DNA from: Verrucomicrobiia bacterium
Lineage (GTDB): Bacteria; Verrucomicrobiota; Verrucomicrobiia; Limisphaerales; JADLHS01
Direction of reading: 5' to 3'
NCBI GenBank assembly: GCA_011525685.1
Contig: WYBW01000077.1
Span: forward strand, 1-62,624
DNA: 62,624 bases
The notes under the pieces are model-generated. The model did no database searches. It was not told where the DNA came from and saw only the letters and a list, made by a program, of their open reading frames with translations. Shown piece after piece: positions 11,217 through 21,492 of the stretch (positions are counted from its first letter, which is position 1; the number at the start of each line of letters is the position of its first letter). A program made the position numbers and the translations under genes.

Positions 11217-12641
11217 ATGAACGCCGCCGACAAGTACAAGCAGGAACATGCTGTCCGCTGGGAAGACCTGTTTCTGACCCGCCGCCAGTTCCTGAACCGG
11301 GCCGGGATGGGGTTCGGCGCCCTGAGCCTGGCGGCGCTCTTTGGCCGGGATGCTTTCGTTACGGAAGCCCGGGCAGCCGAGAGCGCTTCACTGCTGCCGA
11401 AGACCCCGCATTTTCCTGCCCGGGCAAAGCAGGTCGTTCACATCTTCGCCCAAGGCGCGCCGTCGCATTTGGACACGTGGGATCCCAAACCGGCCCTCGC
11501 GCGGTTCGAGGGGCGGGCGATTCCCGGCATGGACGGGGTGGCGATGGCGTCGCCCTTCAAGTTCGAGCGAAAGGGCCGGTGCGGCCTTGAGGTGAGCGAG
11601 GTGTTCCCCAAGCTGGGTGAGTTGGCCGATGACCTGTGTGTGGTGCGCTCGTGTCACACGGACATTCCAGCGCATGAAGTGGCGACCACCTTTATGAACA
11701 CCGGCTCCACCCGCCTGGCGCGGCCCAGCCTCGGGTCGTGGGTGTTGTACGGCCTCGGGACGGAGAATCAAAATCTGCCCGGGTTCATATCCCTGCGTCC
11801 GGGAGGCACGCCGCCCGGCGGTAGCGCGAACTGGCAGGCGGCCTTTCTCCCGGGTCTTTATCAAGGCGTGAGCATCAACACGCGGGTGACGGCGGTGGAT
11901 CAACTCATCGAGAACATCCGCAACCGCCATCTGCCGCCGACGGAACAACGCCGGCAACTGGACCTCGTTCACAAGCTCAATGCATTGCACAGCCAAAATC
12001 TTCAGAAGGAGGCCGCCTTGGAAGCGCGGCTGCAGTCCTACGAAATGGCGTTCCGGATGCAGACCGAGGCGACAGACGCCTTCGACCTGGGCAGAGAAAC
12101 CGCCGCCGTTCGTGACGCTTACGGGCGCACCCCGCAAGGCAATCAACTCCTCATCGTGCGGCGCTTGCTCGAGCGCGGAGTGCGTTTCGTGCAGGTCTGG
12201 GCCGGCGGCTGGGATCACCACCAGGACCTCGAAGAGCGTCTGCCCCAGCGGGCCCGGGAGATTGACCAGCCGCTGGCCGCGTTCATCGCCGACTTGAAAC
12301 AGCGCGGCCTGTTCGACAGCACCCTGGTCGTCTGGGGCGGCGAGTTCGGGCGCAAACCCGTCCGCGACCGCAACGGCAACGACAACCCGGGCCGCGACCA
12401 CAACGCGCGGGCGTTCACGACGGTGCTGGCGGGCGCGGGCGTGAAGCGCGGTTACGTTCACGGCGCGACGGATGAATTCGGCGCGGCGGCGGTGGAGAAC
12501 AAAGTCCACGTCCACGACCTGCACGCCACGATTCTGGCGCTGCTCGGTTTCGATCACACCAAGCTGACCTATCGCTACAACGGGCGAGACTTCCGGCTCA
12601 CGGACGTTCATGGCGAAGTGGTGAAAGCGATCCTGGCCTGA
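11217..12641 (+). CDS. DUF1501 family exported protein
   Basis: A 474-residue protein of DUF1501, a family related to alkaline-phosphatase/sulfatase folds and abundant in Planctomycetes and Verrucomicrobia. The N-terminus has a Tat-type signal (TRRQFLNRAGMGFGALSLAALFG). The body shows QGAPSHLDTWDPKP, TDIPAHEVATTFMNTG, GGWDHH, VVWGGEFGRKP and GRDHNARAFTTVLAG, the conserved DUF1501 blocks holding likely metal ligands. Its function is unknown, but it nearly always pairs with a DUF1549/DUF1553 cytochrome gene, as here (4-bp gap). An in-frame GTG at 11208 is an alternative start that overlaps the putative -10 box. Confidence 0.85.
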   Translation: MNAADKYKQEHAVRWEDLFLTRRQFLNRAGMGFGALSLAALFGRDAFVTEARAAESASLLPKTPHFPARAKQVVHIFAQGAPSHLDTWDPKPALARFEGRAIPGMDGVAMASPFKFERKGRCGLEVSEVFPKLGELADDLCVVRSCHTDIPAHEVATTFMNTGSTRLARPSLGSWVLYGLGTENQNLPGFISLRPGGTPPGGSANWQAAFLPGLYQGVSINTRVTAVDQLIENIRNRHLPPTEQRRQLDLVHKLNALHSQNLQKEAALEARLQSYEMAFRMQTEATDAFDLGRETAAVRDAYGRTPQGNQLLIVRRLLERGVRFVQVWAGGWDHHQDLEERLPQRAREIDQPLAAFIADLKQRGLFDSTLVVWGGEFGRKPVRDRNGNDNPGRDHNARAFTTVLAGAGVKRGYVHGATDEFGAAAVENKVHVHDLHATILALLGFDHTKLTYRYNGRDFRLTDVHGEVVKAILA

Positions 12642-12645
12642 AAGC

Positions 12646-15123
<2,478 letters not shown>

Positions 15124-15410
15124 CCACCACCCACCAGATGGCACGGTCCTCTGGCAGGCTGTTTTTCACCTCCCGTCAGAAACGCGCGAGACAGGTCCGT
15201 CGCATGGATGTTCCCGGAACCGCACGGTGCGAATCCGTGCTCGGTGAATCCGCTGTGCCGTCGGATTTGACTGCTCTGGCAACGGTGCTAACTGAAGGCT
15301 GTAACAATAGGTCCAACCAGTTTCGCACCGGGGGACTCGCACCGCTTCCGGGTCTTCCTCGTCCTTGACCCGGGCGGTGGAACGGGGTTTCCTTTGCGCT
15401 CCGTGCAACC
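15124..15410. other. Intergenic region upstream of the exporter operon, with a structured candidate at 15215-15262
   Basis: No gene is seen. CACGGTGCGAATCCGTG (about 15226-15242) forms a 5-bp hairpin with a TGCGAAT loop that looks like part of a cobalamin riboswitch core, but the remaining conserved parts were not found. Confidence 0.3.
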
Positions 15411-16631
15411 ATGACGCCGCCCAAACATTCGCTCGATGACCTGAAAATCCACCGCCGGTCGGAAGCCGCTTCCCGGTCGCGTGGATGGCTGGTGGGGTTG
15501 TTGGTTCTGCTCCTGTTGCTGGGTGCTGGCGGCGTCGCCTGGCTGAAACGCCCGAAGACGATCGAGGTTCAGACCGTGTTGGCGCGGTCCGCCGCCGGAA
15601 ACAGCGGCGAGCGGACGGTGCTCAACGCCTCCGGCTACGTTACGGCAAGACGGGAAGCGACCGTGTCCTCCAAGGTCACCGGCAAGGTCATGGAGGTGTT
15701 GGTGGAAGAAGGGATGCGCGTGAAGGAGGGACAGATCCTCGCGCGGCTCGATGACGTGAACGTCCGGGCCAGCTTGCAACTGGCCGAGGCACAACTCGAA
15801 TCCGCCCGGAGCGCCCTGGCGGAAACCCGCGCGCGGCTCCGACAGGCGGAACTGGAATTCACGCGTGCCGGCGAACTGGTGAAGGGCCAGGTTGCGCCGC
15901 AGGCCGAACTGGATCGCGCCGAGGCCGAGGCCAAGGCTCTGGCGGCGCGGCTCGAGCAGCAGCAGAAGCAGGTCACGGTGGCCGAACGAGAACTGGCCTT
16001 GTGGCAGCAGCAAGTGGAAGACACCATCATCCGCGCCCCGTTCACCGGCATTGTCACCTCCAAGAACGCCCAGCCCGGCGAAATGATTTCGCCCATCTCG
16101 GCGGGCGGCGGTTTCACCCGCACCGGCATCTGCACGATTGTGGACATGGAATCGCTCGAGATCGAAATTGACGTGAGCGAGAGCTACATCAACCGTGTGC
16201 AAGCGGGCCAGCCGGTCGAGGCCACGCTGGACGCCTATCCCTCCTGGCGAATCCCCTGCAAAGTCATTGCCATCATTCCCACCGCCGACCGGCAGAAATC
16301 CACCGTGAAAGTGCGGGTGGGTTTCGACCAGCTTGATCCGCGGATTCTGCCGGAGATGAGCGCGAAGGTGGCCTTCCGGGAAGCGGCGGGCGCCGGGGCG
16401 GCGGTCACCCCCGCCATCATCGTGCCCAAGTCCGCCCTCCAGCAGCAGGACGGGCGCGACGTGGTGTGGGTGGTGCAGAATGGCCGGGCCGAGCGTCGCG
16501 CCGTCACTGTAAGTCTCACCGTCGGCGAGGAGACGCAGTTGAGCGCCGGGGTGTCCGCCGGGGAAAAAATTGTGGCCCGGGTGCCCGCCGGGTTGACCGA
16601 TGGAGCTACTCTGAAGGAGCTGAAGCCATGA
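15411..16631 (+). CDS. Periplasmic adaptor subunit (HlyD/MacA-like membrane fusion protein)
   Basis: A 406-residue adaptor that would link an inner-membrane ABC exporter to an outer-membrane channel. It has an N-terminal anchor helix (about 25-45, [21 protein letters not shown]), a biotinyl-lipoyl half motif ([25 protein letters not shown]), a long coiled-coil hairpin (about 115-205), the second lipoyl half ([21 protein letters not shown]) and a C-terminal beta-barrel with [28 protein letters not shown]. It is first in a four-gene exporter operon and overlaps the ATPase gene by 4 bp. No outer-membrane channel gene is nearby, so it must recruit one from elsewhere. Confidence 0.88.
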   Translation: MTPPKHSLDDLKIHRRSEAASRSRGWLVGLLVLLLLLGAGGVAWLKRPKTIEVQTVLARSAAGNSGERTVLNASGYVTARREATVSSKVTGKVMEVLVEEGMRVKEGQILARLDDVNVRASLQLAEAQLESARSALAETRARLRQAELEFTRAGELVKGQVAPQAELDRAEAEAKALAARLEQQQKQVTVAERELALWQQQVEDTIIRAPFTGIVTSKNAQPGEMISPISAGGGFTRTGICTIVDMESLEIEIDVSESYINRVQAGQPVEATLDAYPSWRIPCKVIAIIPTADRQKSTVKVRVGFDQLDPRILPEMSAKVAFREAAGAGAAVTPAIIVPKSALQQQDGRDVVWVVQNGRAERRAVTVSLTVGEETQLSAGVSAGEKIVARVPAGLTDGATLKELKP

Positions 16632-17335
16632 ACGAACCAGCCAAGAGCAACCATGCGTTGGTGGACCTGGACGGCGTCGAGAAAATCTTCCATCGCGGCT
16701 CGGAGGACATCCACGTGCTTTCCGACCTGCATCTCAAAGTGCCGCAGGGCGAATTCCTCGCCCTCATGGGGCCGTCGGGCTCCGGCAAGAGCACGTTGCT
16801 GAACCTGATTGGCGGACTGGACCGTCCCACGCGAGGGAGCGTGAGCATCGCGGGGGAGCACGTGAACGAACTCTCCGACCGCCAGTTGGCGGCCTGGCGG
16901 GCGCGGCACATCGGGTTTGTGTTCCAGCTTTACAACCTGCTGCCGGTGCTCACGGCGGAGCGCAACGTGGAGCTGCCGCTCCTGCTGACGCACCTGTCCA
17001 AGGCCGAGCGCCGCAAGCACGTGGCCACGGCTCTGGCGGTGGTGGGATTGGCGCACCGCACCAAACATTACCCGCGCCAGCTTTCCGGCGGCGAACAGCA
17101 GCGGGTGGGCATCGCCCGGGCGATTGTGACCGACCCAACCCTGTTGCTTTGCGACGAGCCGACCGGCGACCTGGACCGCAAGTCGGGCGATGAAATCCTG
17201 GACCTGCTCCAGGCGCTGAACCGCGAGCACGGCAAAACCATCATCATGGTCACGCACGACCCGCACGCTTCGGCCCGCGCCTCGCGGACGGTTTATTTGA
17301 ACAAGGGACAACTGAGCAACGAACCGGTGAAATGA
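16628..17335 (+). CDS. MacB/LolD-type ABC transporter ATP-binding protein
   Basis: A 235-residue ATPase that powers the exporter. All motifs are intact: Walker [10 protein letters not shown] (48-56), Q-loop FVFQL, signature LSGGE (151-155), Walker B LLLCDEP (171-177) and H-loop H209. The start is fixed by the ATGA overlap with the adaptor and a good ribosome site (AAGGAG). It overlaps the following permease by 4 bp. Confidence 0.93.
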   Translation: MNEPAKSNHALVDLDGVEKIFHRGSEDIHVLSDLHLKVPQGEFLALMGPSGSGKSTLLNLIGGLDRPTRGSVSIAGEHVNELSDRQLAAWRARHIGFVFQLYNLLPVLTAERNVELPLLLTHLSKAERRKHVATALAVVGLAHRTKHYPRQLSGGEQQRVGIARAIVTDPTLLLCDEPTGDLDRKSGDEILDLLQALNREHGKTIIMVTHDPHASARASRTVYLNKGQLSNEPVK

Positions 17336-18495
17336 GATTCCTTCACCTCATCTGGAGCAACTTGAAGCGGCGCAAACTGCGCACGCTGCTGACGTTGCTT
17401 TCGATTTTTGTCGCCTTTCTGCTGTTCGGCCTGCTTTGCACGATCAAGGAGGCTTTCACCGCGGGGGTTTCGATGGCGGGGGCGGACCGGCTGGTGGTGC
17501 GGCACAAGGTGTCGCTCATCATGAATCTGCCCGTGTCCTACAAGGCCCGCATGGAGCAGATTCCCGGAGTGGCCTCCGCCGTGCATTTCACCTGGTTCAA
17601 CGGCATCTACCAGAACGAGCCGAAGAACTTCTTCGCCTCGATCCCGACCGAGCCGGAACCGTTTCTGAACTTGTATCCGGAATACGTGCTGCCCGAGGAC
17701 CAGAAGCAGGCCTGGCTGCGGACGCGCACGGGGGCCATCGTGGGACGCACCCTCGCCGAGCGGAAGGAGTTCAACTGGAAGATCGGCGACCGGATCGCGC
17801 TCCTCTCGCCCATCTGGCCGCGCAAGGGCGAGCAGCCGTGGGAGTTCGACATCGTGGGCATCTATGACGGCGCCAAGAAAAGCGCCGACACCTCGGGGTT
17901 TTATTTCCGTTACGATTATTTCGACGAGGGCCGCGCATTCGGCGAGGGACTCGTCGGCTGGTATGTCGTGCGCGTGAGTGATCCGGACCGCGCCGTCGAG
18001 GTGGCCAAGGCGATTGATGACGAGTTCGCCAATTCGCCGAATGAAACCAAGGCCGAACCGGAAGGAGCGTTCATGCAGGGCTTCGCGCAACAGGTGGGCG
18101 ACATCGGCACCATCCTGATCGCCATTCTCAGCGCGGTGTTCTTCACGATCGTGCTGGTGGCCGGCAACACGATGGCGCAATCGGTGCGCGAGCGGACCGA
18201 GGAGATCGGCGTGCTCAAGGCGATGGGCTTTACCAGCGAACTGGCGCTGGGGTTGGTGATGGCCGAGTCCCTCCTGCTGGCCAGCCTGGGCGGACTGGCG
18301 GGTCTGGGTCTGGCGTGGCTGATTGCCGCCGGTGGCAGTCCGGTGCCGAACTTGTTGCCCGTCTTTTATCTGCCGGGACGATATGTGGTCATGGGAGTCG
18401 GGCTCGTGTTTGCCCTCGGGATTGTCGCGGGACTGCTGCCCGGCCTGCAGGCGCTGCGATTGCGCATCGCGGACGCTTTGAGGAGACAGGGATGA
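17332..18495 (+). CDS. MacB/FtsX-type ABC transporter permease (first)
   Basis: A 387-residue permease with four membrane helices: one near the N-terminus ([20 protein letters not shown]) and three at the C-terminus, enclosing a large periplasmic domain. The FtsX-like region has [20 protein letters not shown], the cytoplasmic coupling helix typical of the family. Translation is coupled to the ATPase by a 4-bp overlap. Paired with the second permease it would form a heterodimer, unlike homodimeric MacB. The transported substrate is unknown. Confidence 0.88.
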   Translation: MRFLHLIWSNLKRRKLRTLLTLLSIFVAFLLFGLLCTIKEAFTAGVSMAGADRLVVRHKVSLIMNLPVSYKARMEQIPGVASAVHFTWFNGIYQNEPKNFFASIPTEPEPFLNLYPEYVLPEDQKQAWLRTRTGAIVGRTLAERKEFNWKIGDRIALLSPIWPRKGEQPWEFDIVGIYDGAKKSADTSGFYFRYDYFDEGRAFGEGLVGWYVVRVSDPDRAVEVAKAIDDEFANSPNETKAEPEGAFMQGFAQQVGDIGTILIAILSAVFFTIVLVAGNTMAQSVRERTEEIGVLKAMGFTSELALGLVMAESLLLASLGGLAGLGLAWLIAAGGSPVPNLLPVFYLPGRYVVMGVGLVFALGIVAGLLPGLQALRLRIADALRRQG

Positions 18496-18559
18496 ACCGC
18501 CACAATCTCCAATTTCCCGCGGACTGGCGGTTGGAGGCTTCGACCGGACACGGAGCGAG

Positions 18560-18647
18560 TGCATCCCAGTTATTTGCTGGTCCGCTGGTCTCCCGGAGGG
18601 GCGGCTTACCAGCCGCCCAGCGGGTCGGACGGCTGGCAAGCCGCACC
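18560..18647. repeat. Inverted-repeat element, family B, between the two permease genes
   Basis: Contains GTGCATCCCAG, TTTGCTGGTCCGC, CCGGAGGGGCGGCTTACCAG and GGCTGGCAAGCCGC, the same blocks in the same order as at 56911-57062 and related to 38660-38766. It explains the 184-bp gap inside an otherwise overlapping operon. Confidence 0.7.
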
Positions 18648-18679
18648 TCCGGCATCCAACCCCTCCGAGCGTTGAGAGT

Positions 18680-19870
18680 ATGCTGAACTGGCTTTCCCAA
18701 GTTGTCTCCGTGACGCTGTTCAACCTCCGCACCATTCCGGAGCGAAAGGGCGCCGCCGTGGCCGCCGCCGCCGGCATTGCGGGCGTGGTGGCGGTGTTTG
18801 TGGGTGTGCTGTCCATCGCGGCCGGTTTTCGCGCCGCCATGTCCGTGAGCGGTGCCGACGATGTGGCGATCGTGCTGCGCAGCGGCGCGGACACCGAGAT
18901 GACCAGCGGCCTTTCGCGGGAGGAAACCCGGTTGATTGCCGACGCCCCTGGAGTGGCGCGCAACGCCGACGGCCCGCTGGCTTCCGCGGAGTTGTTCGTG
19001 ATCATCAACCTGCCGAAGCGTTCGACCGGCACGGACGCCAACGTCCCGTTTCGCGGCGTGGAAAAGGCGGCGCTCCAGGTGCGGGATGACTTCAAGATCA
19101 TCGAGGGGCGCACCTTCACGCTTGGGCGCAATGAAGTAATTGTCGGGGCCGGCGCGGCGCGCGCGTTTGCCGGGCTGGACGTGGGCGGAAAACTGCGGCT
19201 CGGCCAGAACGAATGGGAAATCGTAGGCATCTTCACCGGTGGCGGCGGCTCGGCCGAGTCCGAGATGTGGACCGACGCCGCCGTGCTCCAACCGGCCTAC
19301 AACCGCGGCGACGCCTATCAATCCGTGTATGCGAAACTCTCATCACCGGCCAGTTTTGAGGAGTTCAAGGCGGCGTTGACCACTGACCCGCGACTCAAGG
19401 TGAAGGTGCTTCGCCAGGGAGAGTTTCTTGCGGACCAATCCTCGATGCTGACGGCCTTCATCCGGAATTTTGGAGTGTTCATTGCCGCCATGATGGCGTT
19501 GGGCGCCTTGTTCGGCGCCTTGAACACCATGTACAGCGCGGTGGCGGCCCGCACACGGGAAATCGCCACGCTGCGGGCGCTGGGATTCGGGCGCAGTCCC
19601 GTGATCCTCTCGGTCATGATTGAATCGCTCGCGCTGGCGTTGCTGGGCGGGGTCTTCGGCGCCACAGCGGCCTATTTCGCGTTTGACGGTTTCAAAGCCG
19701 CCACGATCAACTGGCAGACGTTCAGCCAGATCGCCTTCGCGTTTGCCGTGACACCGCAACTGCTGCTCAACGCCATCGTCTGGGCGGTCGTCATTGGACT
19801 GCTGGGCGGGCTTTTCCCGGCGATCCGGGCCGTGCGCATCCCCATCGCGACGGCCTTGCGTGAAATGTAA
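18680..19870 (+). CDS. MacB/FtsX-type ABC transporter permease (second)
   Basis: A 396-residue paralogue of the preceding permease with the same layout: an N-terminal helix (GAAVAAAAGIAGVVAVFVGVLSIAAG), a periplasmic domain and three C-terminal helices with ARTREIATLRALGFGRSPV as the coupling segment. It most likely pairs with the first permease, the ATPase and the adaptor. A family B repeat separates it from the rest of the operon, so its expression relative to its partner could be altered by RNA structure. Confidence 0.87.
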   Translation: MLNWLSQVVSVTLFNLRTIPERKGAAVAAAAGIAGVVAVFVGVLSIAAGFRAAMSVSGADDVAIVLRSGADTEMTSGLSREETRLIADAPGVARNADGPLASAELFVIINLPKRSTGTDANVPFRGVEKAALQVRDDFKIIEGRTFTLGRNEVIVGAGAARAFAGLDVGGKLRLGQNEWEIVGIFTGGGGSAESEMWTDAAVLQPAYNRGDAYQSVYAKLSSPASFEEFKAALTTDPRLKVKVLRQGEFLADQSSMLTAFIRNFGVFIAAMMALGALFGALNTMYSAVAARTREIATLRALGFGRSPVILSVMIESLALALLGGVFGATAAYFAFDGFKAATINWQTFSQIAFAFAVTPQLLLNAIVWAVVIGLLGGLFPAIRAVRIPIATALREM

Positions 19871-20080
19871 ACCGGCCTTCCTCTGATCAGGCTCGGCTTG
19901 CCCCCACAGGCCATGGGTGGGGTGGAGCGTCGTTGCGCCGGCTCATCCTCGGCAAATCGGCGTTTGCCGGTTGATGAACCTTGGAAGAAGGAAAGCCTTC
20001 GGGTTTGGGGTGCGGAATTGGGCAAACCTCCTTGCATCGCCCAATCGGTCGCTGCCACACTCGTCCGCAACAACAAATTC

Positions 20081-21397
20081 ATGTCCAACGCGCCCAAGCT
20101 TTTTGGCAATGACCCACGTTATGAGCGATGGCGCTGGCAGATTTTCGGCATCACCTGGCTGGCTTATGCCGGGTTCTACCTCACCCGCAAGTCCTTCTCG
20201 GTTGCCAAGATTGATCTGTCCAAACCCGAAGTGCTGGGTCTGAGCGACGGGGACCTGGCCCGGATAGACGCGGCCTACCTGACGGCCTATGCCATCGGAC
20301 AATTCGTCTGGGGCATCGCGGGCGACAAATTCGGGACGCGCCGCGTGGTGCTGGGGGGGATGCTGGGGTCCGTCATCGCAGCGCTGGCGATGGGCGCGTC
20401 GTCGTTGACCGTCGCCTTCGGAGTGCTGTTTTTCATCCAGGGTCTGTGTCAATCCACCGGCTGGGCGCCGCTCTCCAAGAATCTGGGAAACTTCTTTTCG
20501 CGCCGCGAGCGCGGCGTCGTGATGGGCGCCTGGTGTTCCAACTATGCCGTGGGCGGCTTGATTGCCTCCATCTTTGCGGGCGCGGTCGGCGACTGGTTTG
20601 GCTGGCGTTACGCGTTCTTCATTCCGGCGCTGGTGTTGTTCGGCATCTGGGGTTTATTCCTGCTGTTGCAACGCAACCGGCCCGAGGACGTGGGGCTGCC
20701 GCCGGTCGAGGTGTATCACCAGGAGAATCCCGACGTGCCACTGGCGGCGGAGGCCGCGCATCCGGAGCCGGAAGGGTCCTGGAGGGTGATTCTCGACGTG
20801 TTGCGAAACCCCATGGTGCTGCTGCTGGCGGCCATCTACTTCTTGTTGAAACCGGCGCGCTACGCGATCCTTTTTTGGGGCCCCAAATACATCAACGACA
20901 AGCTCGGCGGCGGGATGACGTTGGCGGGCGGGCTCAGCGCCATGTTTGAACTCGCCGGCGTGTTCAGCGTGGTCGTGGCCGGACTGTTATCGGACAAAAT
21001 CTTTGGCTCCCGCCGGATGCCGGTGTCGGTGATTTACCTGGCACTGCTGGCGGTCGCCTTGTTCTTCCTGGACAAAATGCCGCCTACGGCCTGGATGTTG
21101 GGCGGCGCGCTGTTCCTGATTGGGATGCTGACCTACGCGCCTGATTCGCTCATCAGCGGCACGGCGGCGGTGGATTTCGGGACGAAGAAGGGCGCGAGCA
21201 CCGCCTCGGGCTTGATCAACTGCGCAGGGTCCATTGGCGCGGTCGTTGGCGGGGCGCTGCCGGGACTGGTGCAGAAACAATGGGGCTGGCAGGGAGTGTT
21301 TACGGTGCTCGGCGCCTCGGTGCTGCTGGCGGCCTTGCTGTTGTTGCCCAAGTGGAATGCCCTGCCGGTCGAGGCCAAGACCACCAACTCCAGCTAG
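20081..21397 (+). CDS. MFS transporter of the organophosphate:phosphate antiporter type (GlpT/UhpC-like)
   Basis: A 438-residue inner-membrane transporter with 12 predicted helices. The start RWQIFGITWLAYAGFYLTRKSFSVA matches the OPA family, whose conserved basic residues after helix 1 bind phosphate. YAIGQFVWGIAGDKFGTRRVVLGGM is the MFS loop 2-3 motif. Substrates in this family are phosphorylated sugars or glycerol phosphate, while UhpC-like members are sensors. The ATG at 20081 is used because the family homology starts there; upstream in-frame codons look non-coding. Confidence 0.85.
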   Translation: MSNAPKLFGNDPRYERWRWQIFGITWLAYAGFYLTRKSFSVAKIDLSKPEVLGLSDGDLARIDAAYLTAYAIGQFVWGIAGDKFGTRRVVLGGMLGSVIAALAMGASSLTVAFGVLFFIQGLCQSTGWAPLSKNLGNFFSRRERGVVMGAWCSNYAVGGLIASIFAGAVGDWFGWRYAFFIPALVLFGIWGLFLLLQRNRPEDVGLPPVEVYHQENPDVPLAAEAAHPEPEGSWRVILDVLRNPMVLLLAAIYFLLKPARYAILFWGPKYINDKLGGGMTLAGGLSAMFELAGVFSVVVAGLLSDKIFGSRRMPVSVIYLALLAVALFFLDKMPPTAWMLGGALFLIGMLTYAPDSLISGTAAVDFGTKKGASTASGLINCAGSIGAVVGGALPGLVQKQWGWQGVFTVLGASVLLAALLLLPKWNALPVEAKTTNSS

Positions 21398-21492
21398 TTT
21401 CGCAGTCGGCGTCGCGTTCGAGCCTGCGCTGTCCGAGGGAGGAATCTCATTGGAGATCTTGACGCCATCTCAGCCAATCTCCGAGCCGAGAT

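Noticed and set aside
15226..15242. tRNA or T-loop (GTGCGAATCC)
   Set aside because: No acceptor stem, anticodon arm or CCA context fits around it.
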